Assembly: GCF_014649755.1 (NCBI RefSeq)
Contig: NZ_BMTQ01000007.1
Coordinates: 62,001 to 126,000 of the forward strand
Direction of reading: 5' to 3'
Length of the DNA: 64,000 nucleotides
From: Streptomyces litmocidini
Lineage (GTDB): Bacteria > Actinomycetota > Actinomycetes > Streptomycetales > Streptomycetaceae
The notes under the pieces were generated by a model that saw only the letters and a list, made by a program, of their open reading frames with translations, ran no database searches and was not told where the DNA came from. Positions 16,224 through 24,677 of this stretch are shown one piece after another (the stretch's first letter is position 1; each line of letters starts with the position of its first letter). The position numbers and the translations under genes are program-made.

Positions 16224-16915
16224 CACTCCTCGATCGCGCCGCCGGTCCGGCGCAGGTGACGGCGGAAGGTGTAGGAGGGGTCCTCGGCGCGGCCCGCGAG
16301 GTACGCGTCGAAGCGGGTCTGGGCGCGCAGGGTCTCCCCCGCCCGGATCCGGCGGGCCTGCTCCCGCTCGGTGCGGAAGAGGGCCCGGGCGGTTTCCAGG
16401 ACGGCGTCCGCGCGGTCGGCCGCGACGAAGAGCACACCGTCGTCGTCGCCGAGGACCACGTCGGCGGCGGTCACCTCGTGGTCGCCGAACCGCGCGGTGG
16501 TCAGCGCGTCCGGGTCCTGGTCGTCGAGGCGGACGGGGCCGGGGGCGTGGCGTCCGTACGAGAAGACGGGCAGTCCGATCTCGATCAGGTCCGGGGTGTC
16601 CCGGTGCAGGCCCCAGACGACGACCCCGGCGACGCCCGCCGCTTCCGCCTCCAGGACGGCGAGGTCACCGATGCAGGCCTCGTCGCGGCGGCCCGCGTTG
16701 TCGATGACGAGGACGTCCCCGGGCGCGGCGCGCGTGAAGGCCTCCAGGAAGACGTCGACGCTTCCGTAGTGCCGGGCGGGCAGCACCCGGCCGGCGACGC
16801 GCTGCCCGGCGACGACGGGCAGGATCCCGGCGGGCGCGGCCCGCAGCGGCTCCCCGAGCCGTACGCAGGCGTCGGCGATCAGCGGGGTGGAGAGGCCGGC
16901 GAAGTCCTTGATCAT
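16223..16915 (-). CDS. RraA-family protein / 4-hydroxy-4-methyl-2-oxoglutarate aldolase-like
   Basis: 230 aa. The family core is clear: TPLIADACVRLGEP near the N-terminus, then GDVLVIDNAGRRDEACIGDL, AVLEAEAAGVAGVVVWGLHR and DTPDLIEIGLPVFSYG. The final Arg-Asp of the GLHRD segment is the metal/substrate pair seen in class II HMG aldolases and retained in this protein. Members either cleave HMG/oxaloacetate (aldolase/decarboxylase) or, without the Asp, act as RNase E inhibitors. The C-terminal 40 residues (TRFDAYLAGRAEDPSYTFRR) are an extension. No neighbouring pathway gene fixes the substrate. Confidence 0.85.
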   Translation of the reverse strand: MIKDFAGLSTPLIADACVRLGEPLRAAPAGILPVVAGQRVAGRVLPARHYGSVDVFLEAFTRAAPGDVLVIDNAGRRDEACIGDLAVLEAEAAGVAGVVVWGLHRDTPDLIEIGLPVFSYGRHAPGPVRLDDQDPDALTTARFGDHEVTAADVVLGDDDGVLFVAADRADAVLETARALFRTEREQARRIRAGETLRAQTRFDAYLAGRAEDPSYTFRRHLRRTGGAIEE

Positions 16916-17300
16916 CTGGCGTTCCGTTCCGTCCGTGTCGGGTGCGGCGGGCCGAGCGCGCGGCGGTGGCCCTGCGCACGGCGGTGGGGCGGCCCTGCGC
17001 CGGGGTGTGCGGCGGGCTCCGTCCAGGAGGGAGTCCAGCAGACCGGGAACAGCACGTCCAGGCCGTCGCGGCGGAGCCGCACCGGATCCGCCCGCACGCG
17101 CGGCGCCCCCGCCCCGGACCGCCCCGGTGGCCGGCCGGGACGCCTCACGCGTCGTTTCCCCTCCGGCGGCTCGGCGCCCCGTCCACGCGTGGGCACGGGG
17201 GCGACCGCCCGCGGACCGGTGCGGGGTCGGCCGCCTCCTCCGGCGCCCTTCCGGACGACCGCCCCCTACGGCCGTCGCGGGCCCGGAGCGGTCGCCCCGG
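16916..17300. other. Gene-poor interval
   Basis: About 385 bp between the RraA-like gene start and the carboxylesterase stop. Reading frames on both strands give only Arg/Pro/Gly-rich text. One minus-strand segment (RRDGLDVLFPVCWTP) could be a remnant, but I cannot place it. No clear promoter motif or hairpin was found. Confidence 0.5.
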
Positions 17301-18743
17301 TCAGTCGAGCCAGAGTTCGCGGACCCGTCGAAGGGGGTCCACGGCGATCCCGGGTTCCGCGTCCCAGATCTTCGTGGCGCGCTCCGCGGCGGTGTAGCGC
17401 GGCCAGTCGGCGCCCGGGTCCTGGTCGGTGACGAACGCGACCCACGCCCGGTGCAGGGCGTCGGCGAGCGCGCGCGGCGGCTCGTCCCCGGTGACGGCCG
17501 CGACGCCTTCGGCGTCGAGGAGGTCGAAGGCGAAGGGCAGGTCCAGGCAGTGGAAGGCGAGGCCGGCGGCCGGTGAGCGCCAGCGGAACTCGTAGAACCA
17601 GGTGGGGCGTTCCCGGGCGGCGCGGGCGTCCGCGACGGCGAGGTTGGGGACGCGGAAGACCGTGTCCGTCAGCGCCTGGCCGAAGTACCGCTCCTCGCCG
17701 CCCGCCGCGTACGCCTCGGTGAAGGCCCCTGCCCTGGCGGGGTCCAGGCCGAGCCCGCCGAGGAGGACGGGCAGCGGCGGGGCGCCGGGACCGGGCGGCG
17801 GGAACATCGTGAACTCGTCCTCGGTGAAGCCGAGCACCAGCGGTACGTCCGCGCCGGCCCCGCCCGTCGTCAGGGCCTCCAGGACGGGTACGGGGATCAG
17901 CTCGCCGTCGGCGAAGGGGGCGAGGGCCGGCATCGGCGACAGGCCCTCGCGGTCCGGGCCCGGCGCGGACATCCGGTCCTGCAGGTCGAGGAGTTCGTCG
18001 TCGGTCAGGTCCCGCAGGGCGGCGGCGGTCACCGGGACGCCGGTGCGGGACGTGAACAGCCGGGCCGCGGCGCGGGCGACCTCGGGGCCGTCGGGCCGCA
18101 GGAGGGCGCCCGAGACGGAGAGCGCGCCCCGGAACAGCCCCCGTGCCGACGGGACCGCGAGCAGCGTCTGCACGGCGCCGCCGCCCGCCGACTGACCGGC
18201 GATCGTGACCTTCGCGGGATCGCCGCCGAAGGCCGTGATGTTGTCCCGTACCCACTCCAGGGCCGCGATCCAGTCCCGTACGCCCCGGTTGTCCGGCGCG
18301 TCCTCCAGGTGCAGGAACCCCTCGATCCCGAGGCGGTAGCCGATCGAGACGAGCACGACGCCGTCCCGGTTGAACGCGGTCCCGTCGTACCAGGGGCTCG
18401 CCGCCGAACCCGCCACGTACCCGCCGCCGTGGATCCAGACCAGCACCGGCAGGCCGGCCTCCGGGTCCGCGGCCGGCGTGAACACGTTCAGGTTCAGCAC
18501 CCCGGCGCCCGGGATCGACGGCTCCGGGATGGTCGTGACCTCCGCGAACGGGCGGCGCTGGGCCGTCGGCCCGTACGCCGTCGCGTCCAGCGGCTCCGAC
18601 CAGGGCTCGGGCGGCACGGGGGCCGCGAAGCGGAGATCGCCGACGGGCGGCTGCGCGTACGGGACGCCGAGGAAACGCAGGCTGCCGTCCGCACGGCGCT
18701 CGCCGCGCACGGGTCCTCGGGCGGTGGTGACGGTGGTGCTCAT
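17301..18743 (-). CDS. Type B carboxylesterase
   Basis: 480 aa from ATG 18743, which has an AAGGAG site; the longer frame from 18803 lacks one. Alpha/beta-hydrolase motifs: oxyanion hole WIHGGGYV (HGGG 105-108), nucleophile elbow GQSAGGGA (Ser185), an acidic residue in GFTEDEFTMF and His in LAFHCLDLPFAF. EDAPDNRGVRDWIAALEWVRDNITAFGGDP is the standard family block before the elbow. There is no signal peptide, so it is cytosolic. It hydrolyses carboxylic esters; p-nitrobenzyl-esterase-like relatives are common in Streptomyces. Confidence 0.92.
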   Translation of the reverse strand: MSTTVTTARGPVRGERRADGSLRFLGVPYAQPPVGDLRFAAPVPPEPWSEPLDATAYGPTAQRRPFAEVTTIPEPSIPGAGVLNLNVFTPAADPEAGLPVLVWIHGGGYVAGSAASPWYDGTAFNRDGVVLVSIGYRLGIEGFLHLEDAPDNRGVRDWIAALEWVRDNITAFGGDPAKVTIAGQSAGGGAVQTLLAVPSARGLFRGALSVSGALLRPDGPEVARAAARLFTSRTGVPVTAAALRDLTDDELLDLQDRMSAPGPDREGLSPMPALAPFADGELIPVPVLEALTTGGAGADVPLVLGFTEDEFTMFPPPGPGAPPLPVLLGGLGLDPARAGAFTEAYAAGGEERYFGQALTDTVFRVPNLAVADARAARERPTWFYEFRWRSPAAGLAFHCLDLPFAFDLLDAEGVAAVTGDEPPRALADALHRAWVAFVTDQDPGADWPRYTAAERATKIWDAEPGIAVDPLRRVRELWLD

Positions 18744-18931
18744 GGGGCGCTGCTCCTTCTGCGCGGGCGCACGGGGCCGGAGCAGGAGCGTGTCACCGCC
18801 CACTTACACGTGTCAATCCCCGTCTCCCGGTGCCGACACCCCACCTCGGCCCCGGGCGCGACGCGTAGGCGGCGCCCTAGACTCGGAGGCTCGACAGAGG
18901 CCCTCGGGCCCGGGGGAGAGGCGGCGGGGCG

Positions 18932-19324
18932 ATGAAGTGGGACGCCGGGGCCGTGGGGTGGGCGCTCTGGTTCCTGTCCGGGGCCGGCGTCATGGCCGCC
19001 GGGGTGGTCTGGAAGGGACGGGCCGTGCGGCCGTTCGCCGCCTCCCGGGCGCGGTCCGTCGCCCGGCGGGAGTACGCCAGGGACCTCCGGCGAGCGGCCG
19101 ACCACGTGATCGCGGAGGCCCGCCGGTCCGCCGGCGAGGGCGAGCCGGCGATCGTCACCGTCGGGGCGGTGATGCGGATGGCCGAAAAGCGGTACGGCCG
19201 CACGGAGGTGGAGCGGTGGCACGCGGCGGCGGCGCTCCGCCAGAGGTTCGAGCACTGGCGCTGCGCCGCCGACTGCGTCACCGACGCCTACGAACAGGAC
19301 CCGCCGGGCGCCCGCCCCGGGTAG
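18932..19324 (+). CDS. Small membrane-anchored hypothetical protein
   Basis: 130 aa. One N-terminal membrane helix (VGWALWFLSGAGVMAAGVVW) is followed by a basic linker and a helical cytosolic part with Arg/Ala-rich helices (SVARREYARDLRRAADHVIA) and KRYGRTEVERWHAAAALRQR. Two cysteines (WRCAADCV) sit near the C-terminus. A GGGGGAGAG stretch lies upstream of ATG 18932. I do not recognise the family; the codon usage is clearly that of a real gene. Confidence 0.6.
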   Translation: MKWDAGAVGWALWFLSGAGVMAAGVVWKGRAVRPFAASRARSVARREYARDLRRAADHVIAEARRSAGEGEPAIVTVGAVMRMAEKRYGRTEVERWHAAAALRQRFEHWRCAADCVTDAYEQDPPGARPG

Positions 19325-19334
19325 GTTCCGGCGG

Positions 19335-19432
19335 GCGTCCGTCCCCGGGTGGAGCCCGACAGGGGCCCGTCCCGGGCGGAGCCCGGCAGGCATCCGTCCC
19401 GGATGGAGCCCGACAGGGGCCCGTCCCCGGGC
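19335..19432. repeat. 27-bp tandem repeat, about 3.5 copies
   Basis: Imperfect copies start at 19335, 19363, 19390 and 19417. Each carries a CCGTCCC core followed by a GGAGCCCGACAG-like segment, with near-identity between alternate copies. The array lies just downstream of the hypothetical gene and before the cupin gene stop. It looks like intergenic slippage; each unit can form a short GC-rich hairpin. Confidence 0.8.
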
Positions 19433-19476
19433 CCGCCCCGAGGGCTTCCGGGGCGGGGTCGGGGGCGGAGCGACCG

Positions 19477-19848
19477 TCAGGAGGACGACGGCATGGCGTA
19501 GTTCGTGAACCCCGTCCAGTCGATGGCCACGCAGGGCTCGTCGCCGAGGACCCAGGCGTCGTGTCCGGGCTTGATCTCCATGTAGTCCCCCTCGCCGAAC
19601 TCCTCCGTCTCGCCGTCGTCCATGACGACCTTCATCCGGCCGCTGAGCACGTACCCGACGTGCGACGCCTGGCAGCTGTCCGTACCGGCGAGGGGTTTGA
19701 TGTGCTTGGTCCACTGCCAGCCCGGCTCGAAGACGGCCCGCCCCACCGAGCCCCCGTCGCCGTTGATCAGGTCGAGCCTGCCCTTGCCGTCCTCGAAGGG
19801 ACGCGTCTCGTCCGCTGAGTCGAAGCTCTTTCGTACGATGCCGGCCAT
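19477..19848 (-). CDS. Cupin domain protein
   Basis: 123 aa. A single cupin barrel: FEPGWQWTKHIKPLAGTDSC, then ASHVGYVLSGRMKVVMDDGE (motif 1 with SGRM turn), GEGDYMEIKPGHDAWVLGDE (motif 2 with GHD), and a closing VAIDWTGFTNYAMP. Cupins of this size are usually metal- or ligand-binding, but the function here is unassigned. ATG 19848 has a GGGAG site. The same frame is open upstream to 20082 and includes a short basic sequence starting MKGSTKGIS, discussed separately. Confidence 0.85.
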   Translation of the reverse strand: MAGIVRKSFDSADETRPFEDGKGRLDLINGDGGSVGRAVFEPGWQWTKHIKPLAGTDSCQASHVGYVLSGRMKVVMDDGETEEFGEGDYMEIKPGHDAWVLGDEPCVAIDWTGFTNYAMPSSS

Positions 19849-19986
19849 CGCGCACTCCCGGCGGTGGGAAGGGTCCGGTCCCCGAGTCCACTTCCAGGCT
19901 ACGCCGGGGCGGCACGGCCCACCGGGCGGAGCGGCGCGCACGTCGACGCGCACGCGTCGGGACGCGCGCGCCGGGACGCGTGCACC

Positions 19987-20054
19987 GGCGTCGGTGACGC
20001 TTCGGCGTCGGTGACGCTTCGGCTTCGCACCGCATCTCCGCCGGACGGAGATGC
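19987..20054. repeat. 17-bp direct repeat and adjacent hairpin upstream of the cupin gene
   Basis: Two perfect 17-bp copies of GGCGTCGGTGACGCTTC (19987-20003, 20004-20020) are followed by a 9-bp stem hairpin (20032-20040 with 20046-20054, loop CCGGA). On the minus strand these lie between an AAAAGGGG/ATG small start at 20073 and the cupin gene, so they could be a leader structure. Confidence 0.6.
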
Positions 20055-20209
20055 CCTTGGTGGATCCCTTCATGTCGATCACCCCTTTTCTGTATACATC
20101 CCTTATGGGGCAGACCTACACATAAAGCCCATATAAGCGCACAATGAAGCAGCGGCCAGATGGTCGCAGTGCGGCCAGACACGCAGGACGCCAGAAGGAG
20201 GCGAGTCAC

Positions 20210-20647
20210 ATGGCCGACGTTTCCCACCGGCACGGTGATATCGCGGGACACCCCGACGCGCCGGAAATGCGGGACCGATATGCCCGCATGCTCCAGACCA
20301 GAGGTGTCGCGGCCGTCGAGGAGCTCGTGATCCTCGCCGGCGTGTACGCCGCGATCTCCGCGTGGACGGTCCACTTCTCCGCCGCCCGGCCGGAACTCGC
20401 CATCAGCAACCTGATCGTCGGCATCTCCCTCGCGGTGCTCGGCCTGTGCATGTCGATGGTTCCCGAGCGGTCGCAGGACCTGAACTTCGTCGTCCTGCTC
20501 ATGGGCGCGTGGCTGATCGTCTCCCCCTGGGTGGTCTCGCGGCACCCCGACACGGGCACGGTCCTCAGCAATGTGATCACCGGCGCGTGCGTCTGCCTGT
20601 TCGCCCTCATGGCCGGCGGACTGCTCATGTCCAAGAGAAGGACGTGA
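20210..20647 (+). CDS. SPW-repeat membrane protein
   Basis: 145 aa from ATG 20210 with an AGAAGGAGG site. About 50 cytosolic residues are followed by four hydrophobic helices: VEELVILAGVYAAISAWTVHF, ELAISNLIVGISLAVLGLCM, DLNFVVLLMGAWLIVSPWVV and VLSNVITGACVCLFALMAGG. The SPW motif sits at the end of the third helix (LIVSPWVV), as in the SPW family; the first repeat has ISAWTV in its place. The function of SPW proteins is unknown. A hairpin terminator follows. Confidence 0.85.
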   Translation: MADVSHRHGDIAGHPDAPEMRDRYARMLQTRGVAAVEELVILAGVYAAISAWTVHFSAARPELAISNLIVGISLAVLGLCMSMVPERSQDLNFVVLLMGAWLIVSPWVVSRHPDTGTVLSNVITGACVCLFALMAGGLLMSKRRT

Positions 20648-20689
20648 CGCCCTGACCCCCGCCCCCGAACCCCCGTCGACCCCCTCCCC

Positions 20690-20725
20690 GAACGGCGGCG
20701 CCTCCTCTCGGAGACGCCGCCGTTC
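20690..20725. terminator. Hairpin terminator after the SPW gene
   Basis: An 11-bp perfect outer stem (GAACGGCGGCG 20690-20700 with its complement 20715-20725) and a short inner CTC/GAG helix lie 43 bp after the SPW stop. Confidence 0.75.
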
Positions 20726-20765
20726 ACCGCGTTCCGGGCGTGAACTGCCGCCACCTGACATCGAA

Positions 20766-20795
20766 TTGACCCACGCGCTTTCAGCTGCGTACGTT
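20766..20795 (+). promoter_or_regulatory. Vegetative-type promoter for the DUF805 gene
   Basis: TTGACC (20766-20771) and TACGTT (20790-20795) are separated by 18 bp, close to the HrdB consensus. The GTG start lies 65 bp downstream. Confidence 0.55.
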
Positions 20796-20859
20796 CTGCG
20801 CGAAGCCCGCTCCACCAGGACGGGCTCCCGCTCGCGCATCCGGTCCTCGGGGGGACGAA

Positions 20860-21216
20860 GTGAACTGGTACCTGGACGTTCTCAAGAAGTACGCGGTGTT
20901 CGACGGCCGTGCGCGCCGCACGGAACACTGGATGTTCTTCCTGTTCAACGCGATCGCGGTGATCGTCGTCGCGGCGGTCGACCTGGCGATCGGAACTTTC
21001 CCGCTGCTCTACCCGATCTACTTCCTGGCCGTGCTCCTTCCGCACGTGGGCGTGATGATCCGACGCCTGCACGACACCGGCCGCTCCGGCTGGTGGGTCC
21101 TCGTCTGTCTGGTCCCGGTGGTCGGCTGGATCGTCCTGGTCGTCCTCCTCGCCACCGAGGGCGAGCCGCGCCAGAACGCCTACGGCCCGAACCCGAAGCC
21201 GGCCCGGGCCCACTGA
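20860..21216 (+). CDS. DUF805 membrane protein
   Basis: 118 aa from the GTG at 20860, preceded by GGGGGGACG. The family pattern is complete: MNWYLDVLKKYAVFDGRARR with T-E-x-W-MF after it, PHVGVMIRRLHDTGRSGWWVLV, and a C-terminal EPRQNAYGPNP tail. Three to four membrane helices are visible. DUF805 proteins are small inner-membrane proteins of unknown function. The gene stands alone between two terminators with its own promoter. Confidence 0.92.
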   Translation: MNWYLDVLKKYAVFDGRARRTEHWMFFLFNAIAVIVVAAVDLAIGTFPLLYPIYFLAVLLPHVGVMIRRLHDTGRSGWWVLVCLVPVVGWIVLVVLLATEGEPRQNAYGPNPKPARAH

Positions 21217-21231
21217 CGGCCCGCGTCCCTC

Positions 21232-21268
21232 CGCCCCGCCCCGGAAGGTCCGCTTCCGGGGCGGGGCG
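21232..21268. terminator. Hairpin terminator after the DUF805 gene
   Basis: A 15-bp perfect GC-rich stem (21232-21246 with 21254-21268) with a 7-nt loop, 15 bp after the stop. Confidence 0.85.
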
Positions 21269-21401
21269 CTTCCCGTGAGCACGTGCATAGAGCCGGTACG
21301 GAGTGAGGGGCCGCGCCGCCTTGTGCACGGTGGCACAGGACCCGGCCCCGCCGCCCCGCCTAGCCTCGCCGCAACAGCACGAACGAGGGGCGGTACCACC
21401 G

Positions 21402-22682
21402 GTGAACTGGCACATCCACGACTACCGCGAGAGCGATCTCGCCTCCGTCGTCCATCTGATCGACACCACCGCCGAGCTCGGACAGGAGTCCGTCTTCTCG
21501 CTCGCCGAGTGCATCGGCGCCCTCACCTCCCGCCAGCCGGCCGTGGTCGCCGTGCACCAGGGCGCCCCCATCGGGGCGGCGCTCGCCTGCGTCTCCGGCG
21601 AGCGGGCCTGGGTCATGCGGATCGCGATCTCCTCGGCCTGGCGCGGCCGCGGCCTCGCCAGCGCCCTGCTCGTGGAGCTGGAGCGGCGGCTCGTCGCGGC
21701 GCGCGTCGGACGCATCGCGTACGTCCTGCCGGAGGAGGAGCTGCTCGGCGAGGGCCTGCTGAACGCCGGGTACACGCGCCAGCCGGCCGTCGCGTACTTC
21801 GAGAAGGTGGAACCGCTGCACGGCCCCGCCGCCGGGCTCCTCGACGACCTGGGCGGCCGGCTCCTCCCGGGCGACCTGTGGGCGAAGGTCGCCGGCATGG
21901 AGCGGGAGAAGGACCTGATCGAGCGCCGGGTGGTGCTGCCGCTCGCCGAGCCGGAGCGGGCCACCCGGCACGGGGTGCGGCCGCCGCGCGCGGTCTGCCT
22001 GTTCGGCCCGCCCGGCACCGGGAAGACCACGTTCGCGCGGGGCATCGCCTCCCGGCTCGGCTGGCCCTTCGTGGAGATCCTGCCGTCCCGCCTCGCCGAC
22101 GAGGGGAACCTCGCCGCCGCCCTGCGGTCCGCGTTCGCGCGGATCGCCGAGCTGGAGCGGGTCCTGGTCTTCATCGACGAGGTCGAGGAGATCGCCCCGG
22201 TCCGCTCGGAACCCGCCCAGCCCGGCGGCATGCACGGAGTGACGAACGAACTCCTGAAGCTGATACCGGGCTTCCGGGAGCGCGACGAGCGGCTGCTCGT
22301 GTGCGCGACCAACTCGATCCGCTCCCTCGACCCGGCGTTCCTGCGGCCCGGCCGCTTCGACTACCTCATCCCGATCGGTACGCCGGACAAGGCGGCGCGG
22401 GCCGCGATCTGGTCCCGCTACACCGACGGACGGCCGGACGTCGACATCGACGAACTGGTGCTCGCGAGCGAGCTGTTCACCCCCGCCGACATCGAGCACG
22501 CGGCGCGGATCGCCGCCCAGGCCTCCTTCGAACGGGACCTGGTCGCGGTCGGCGGGGACGACCCGGCGCCGGGTGCGAGCACCGCGGACTACCTGGAGGC
22601 CATCGCCGAGTGCCGCCCGACGGTCACGCCGGAGATGGTCGAGCAGTTCGCCTCGGACATCACGACACACGCCCGCACCTGA
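21402..22682 (+). CDS. GNAT acetyltransferase fused to an AAA+ ATPase
   Basis: 426 aa from GTG 21402. Residues 1-140 form a GNAT domain (YRESDLASVVHLIDTTAELG, then VMRIAISSAWRGRGLASALL, the acetyl-CoA pyrophosphate loop R-G-x-G-L/A). Residues 165-400 are a AAA+ module: Walker A GPPGTGKTT (202-210), Walker B VLVFIDEVEEI (Asp259-Glu260), sensor 1 LLVCATNSIRSLDPAFLRPG and arginine-finger region RPGRFDYLIPIGTP, as in FtsH/SpoVK-like remodellers. It may remodel and acetylate a protein target; no partner is evident. Its 3' end overlaps the convergent kinase gene by 23 bp. Confidence 0.88.
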   Translation: MNWHIHDYRESDLASVVHLIDTTAELGQESVFSLAECIGALTSRQPAVVAVHQGAPIGAALACVSGERAWVMRIAISSAWRGRGLASALLVELERRLVAARVGRIAYVLPEEELLGEGLLNAGYTRQPAVAYFEKVEPLHGPAAGLLDDLGGRLLPGDLWAKVAGMEREKDLIERRVVLPLAEPERATRHGVRPPRAVCLFGPPGTGKTTFARGIASRLGWPFVEILPSRLADEGNLAAALRSAFARIAELERVLVFIDEVEEIAPVRSEPAQPGGMHGVTNELLKLIPGFRERDERLLVCATNSIRSLDPAFLRPGRFDYLIPIGTPDKAARAAIWSRYTDGRPDVDIDELVLASELFTPADIEHAARIAAQASFERDLVAVGGDDPAPGASTADYLEAIAECRPTVTPEMVEQFASDITTHART

Positions 22683-23598
22683 GGGCGAACCGCTCCCCGG
22701 CCGCGTCCAGTTCGGCCCGGTCGGGCGGCTGGGCGCCGGCCCGGGAGACGGTGACGGCCGCCGCGGCGGTCGCCCTCCGCAGCAGCCCCGTGAGGTGCTC
22801 GGCGCCGATCCCGGCGAGGGCCTCCCGCTCCCACCCGGCGAGGGCGTCGAGGACGGCGGACATGAACGAGTCGCCGGCGCCGACCGTGTCGACGACCGTG
22901 ACCGGCGGCGCCTCCGTCCCGACCGTCTCCCGCCCGGTGAAGGCGAGCGATCCCGCGGCGCCCCGGGTGACCAGGACGACGGACGGGCCGAGGGCCAGCC
23001 AGCGGGCGGCGGCCGTCCGCGGGTCCTCACCGGGGTACAGCCAGGCCAGGTCCTCGTCGCTCGCCTTCACCAGGTCGCTGAGCGCGACGCAGCGCTCCAC
23101 GCGGGCGACGGCGGCGGCGTGCTCCCCCATCAGGGTCGGCCGCACGTTCGGGTCGTAGCTGACCGTGGCCCGCTCGCGGAGCCGCTCGACCTCGGCGAGG
23201 ACGGTGGCCGCGCCGGGAGCGGTGACGGCGGCGATCGAGCCGATGTGCACATGGGCGGGCGTCTCGGCCCGCGGCGCGCCGGTCTCCAGCGTCCAGGCGA
23301 TGTCGAAGGCGTACGTGGCCCGGCCGTGCGCGTCGAGCCCGACGACCGCCGACGGGGTGCGCACGGGAACGCCGCCGATCTCCACCCGTACCCCCGCGCC
23401 CTTCAGGTGGTCCGCGATCAGCCGCCCGGCGGGATCGTCGGCGAGCTGGGTGAGCAGGGCGACGTCCCGGCCGAGACGGGCGAGGCCGTGGGCGACGTTG
23501 GCGGGACTGCCGCCCGGGTGGACGCGGTCGGCGGCGCCGGAGCCTGCGGGGGCGCGGACGATGTCGGCGACGCACTCGCCGATCACCAGGAAGGACAT
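22660..23598 (-). CDS. PfkB-family sugar kinase, fructokinase-like
   Basis: 312 aa. PfkB signature 1 region GGSPANVAHGLARLGRDVAL and signature 2 VDTVGAGDSFMSAVLDAL (catalytic Asp in GAGD) are intact, with VSYDPNVRPTLMG between them, typical of fructokinases and related ketohexokinases. It phosphorylates a sugar with ATP in the cytosol; fructose is the best guess. ATG 23598 has GAGGAG upstream. It stands alone, without a sugar transporter or regulator beside it. Confidence 0.9.
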   Translation of the reverse strand: MSFLVIGECVADIVRAPAGSGAADRVHPGGSPANVAHGLARLGRDVALLTQLADDPAGRLIADHLKGAGVRVEIGGVPVRTPSAVVGLDAHGRATYAFDIAWTLETGAPRAETPAHVHIGSIAAVTAPGAATVLAEVERLRERATVSYDPNVRPTLMGEHAAAVARVERCVALSDLVKASDEDLAWLYPGEDPRTAAARWLALGPSVVLVTRGAAGSLAFTGRETVGTEAPPVTVVDTVGAGDSFMSAVLDALAGWEREALAGIGAEHLTGLLRRATAAAAVTVSRAGAQPPDRAELDAAGERFALRCGRVS

Positions 23599-23699
23599 GG
23601 GTCGGAGCTCCTCGGGAAACCTGGACACGGGTGCCCTGGTGGACGGTCCGCAGATCGTACGGGGCGCCGCCCGGCTTCCGGCACTCTCCCCGTGCCGTT

Positions 23700-24010
23700 C
23701 CCCGGGGACGTCCGACGGCGGGGAGGGGGTCCGGTGGAGACGGTCGAGGGGCTCGCGGCCGCGGCGTTCAGCGGCGGGGAGGAGCCGGAGGAGGATCACG
23801 GGGACGCGGCCGTACCGGCCGGCCCGGCCGCGGCGCAGGCCGCCGGGCCGGGGGCCGCGAAGGCCTTCGAGGCCCTGGACAGGACCGACCGCCATCCGGT
23901 GGTCCTCGGTCTCCGGCAGCCCGCACCGCGAGGACCCGGGCGGCACGGCTGGAGCGGGCGGTGGCGGCGGCGAGAGGGCCGCGGCGGAAAGCCCGGGGGA
24001 CGTCCTGCCG
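23700..24010 (+). pseudogene. Decayed YdeI/OmpD-associated-type protein (C-terminal part)
   Basis: Two plus-strand frames together resemble the C-terminus of YdeI/OmpD-associated proteins. The first reads VPAGPAAAQAAGPGAAKAFE followed by ALDRTDRHPVVLGLRQ (normally VP-DL-AAL-A-P-A--AF-AL---R---VL-L--A). The second, one frame over, continues TARTRAARLERAVAAARG (normally TPEAR-ARLERAVA-LREG). No start or N-terminal domain survives, and an indel separates the halves near position 23920. Confidence 0.5.
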
Positions 24011-24011
24011 G

Positions 24012-24572
24012 TCAGGCCGCCGGGCTCGCGGCGCCCGGCGCCGGGCGTCGCCGCCGGTAGAGCACCTGGTGGGCGTCCCACTCCACGAAGGACTCCGCGT
24101 GCGTGAAGCCGAGGGCCTCCAGGAGCCTTCGCGAGGGGGCGTTCGCCTCCTGCGTGAGCGCGAGCACGCTCGGCGTGTCCTCCAGGACCCGGGCGACGAC
24201 CGCGCCGACGGCCTCGCGCGCGTACCCCCGTCCCCAGTGCTCGGGCAGGAACTGGTACGAGACCTCCGTCTCCCCGTTCCGCGCTCCGTCCTCCACCGCG
24301 ACGAGGCCGAGCAGGACGCCGTCCTCGGCCCGGACCACCGCGTGGGAACCGGGCGCCCCGACGATCCGCCGCTGCCGGATCCGGACGACGGAGTCGATGA
24401 CGGGGCCGCCGAGGTGGTGGCGCACCCGGTGGTCGGTCCACAGCCGCGTCAGGGCCGGCACGTCGGCGTTCCGGACGGGCCGCAGCACCAGCCGCTCGGT
24501 GACGAGCGGCGGCCGCTCCCCCCGGACGGGCGGGGAGGCCGGGGCGGGCTCCGGGAGCGGGACGGCGGACAT
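24012..24572 (-). CDS. GNAT N-acetyltransferase, RimJ/RimL type
   Basis: About 186 aa if started at ATG 24572; in-frame ATGs at 24581 and 24584 and a GTG at 24617 are alternatives, and no start has a well-spaced site. The core reads TERLVLRPVRNADVPALTRL, then VSYQFLPEHWGRGYAREAVG (acetyl-CoA loop, G-R-G-Y-A), ALTQEANAPSRRLLEALGFT and WDAHQVLYRRRRP, as in acetyltransferases acting on protein N-termini or small molecules. The substrate is unknown. Confidence 0.85.
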   Translation of the reverse strand: MSAVPLPEPAPASPPVRGERPPLVTERLVLRPVRNADVPALTRLWTDHRVRHHLGGPVIDSVVRIRQRRIVGAPGSHAVVRAEDGVLLGLVAVEDGARNGETEVSYQFLPEHWGRGYAREAVGAVVARVLEDTPSVLALTQEANAPSRRLLEALGFTHAESFVEWDAHQVLYRRRRPAPGAASPAA

Positions 24573-24677
24573 GCCTCCCATCATCGCAGCCCCGGAGCCG
24601 GGATCGGCCGGGATCACCGGTCCCCCGAACGGGGCGACCGGGCCGGCGCCGGGAGGGCCCCGTGGACGTCCGGGCCG

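Noticed and set aside
19335..19432. CRISPR-like array
   Set aside because: Units are contiguous 27-bp repeats without spacers; no cas genes.
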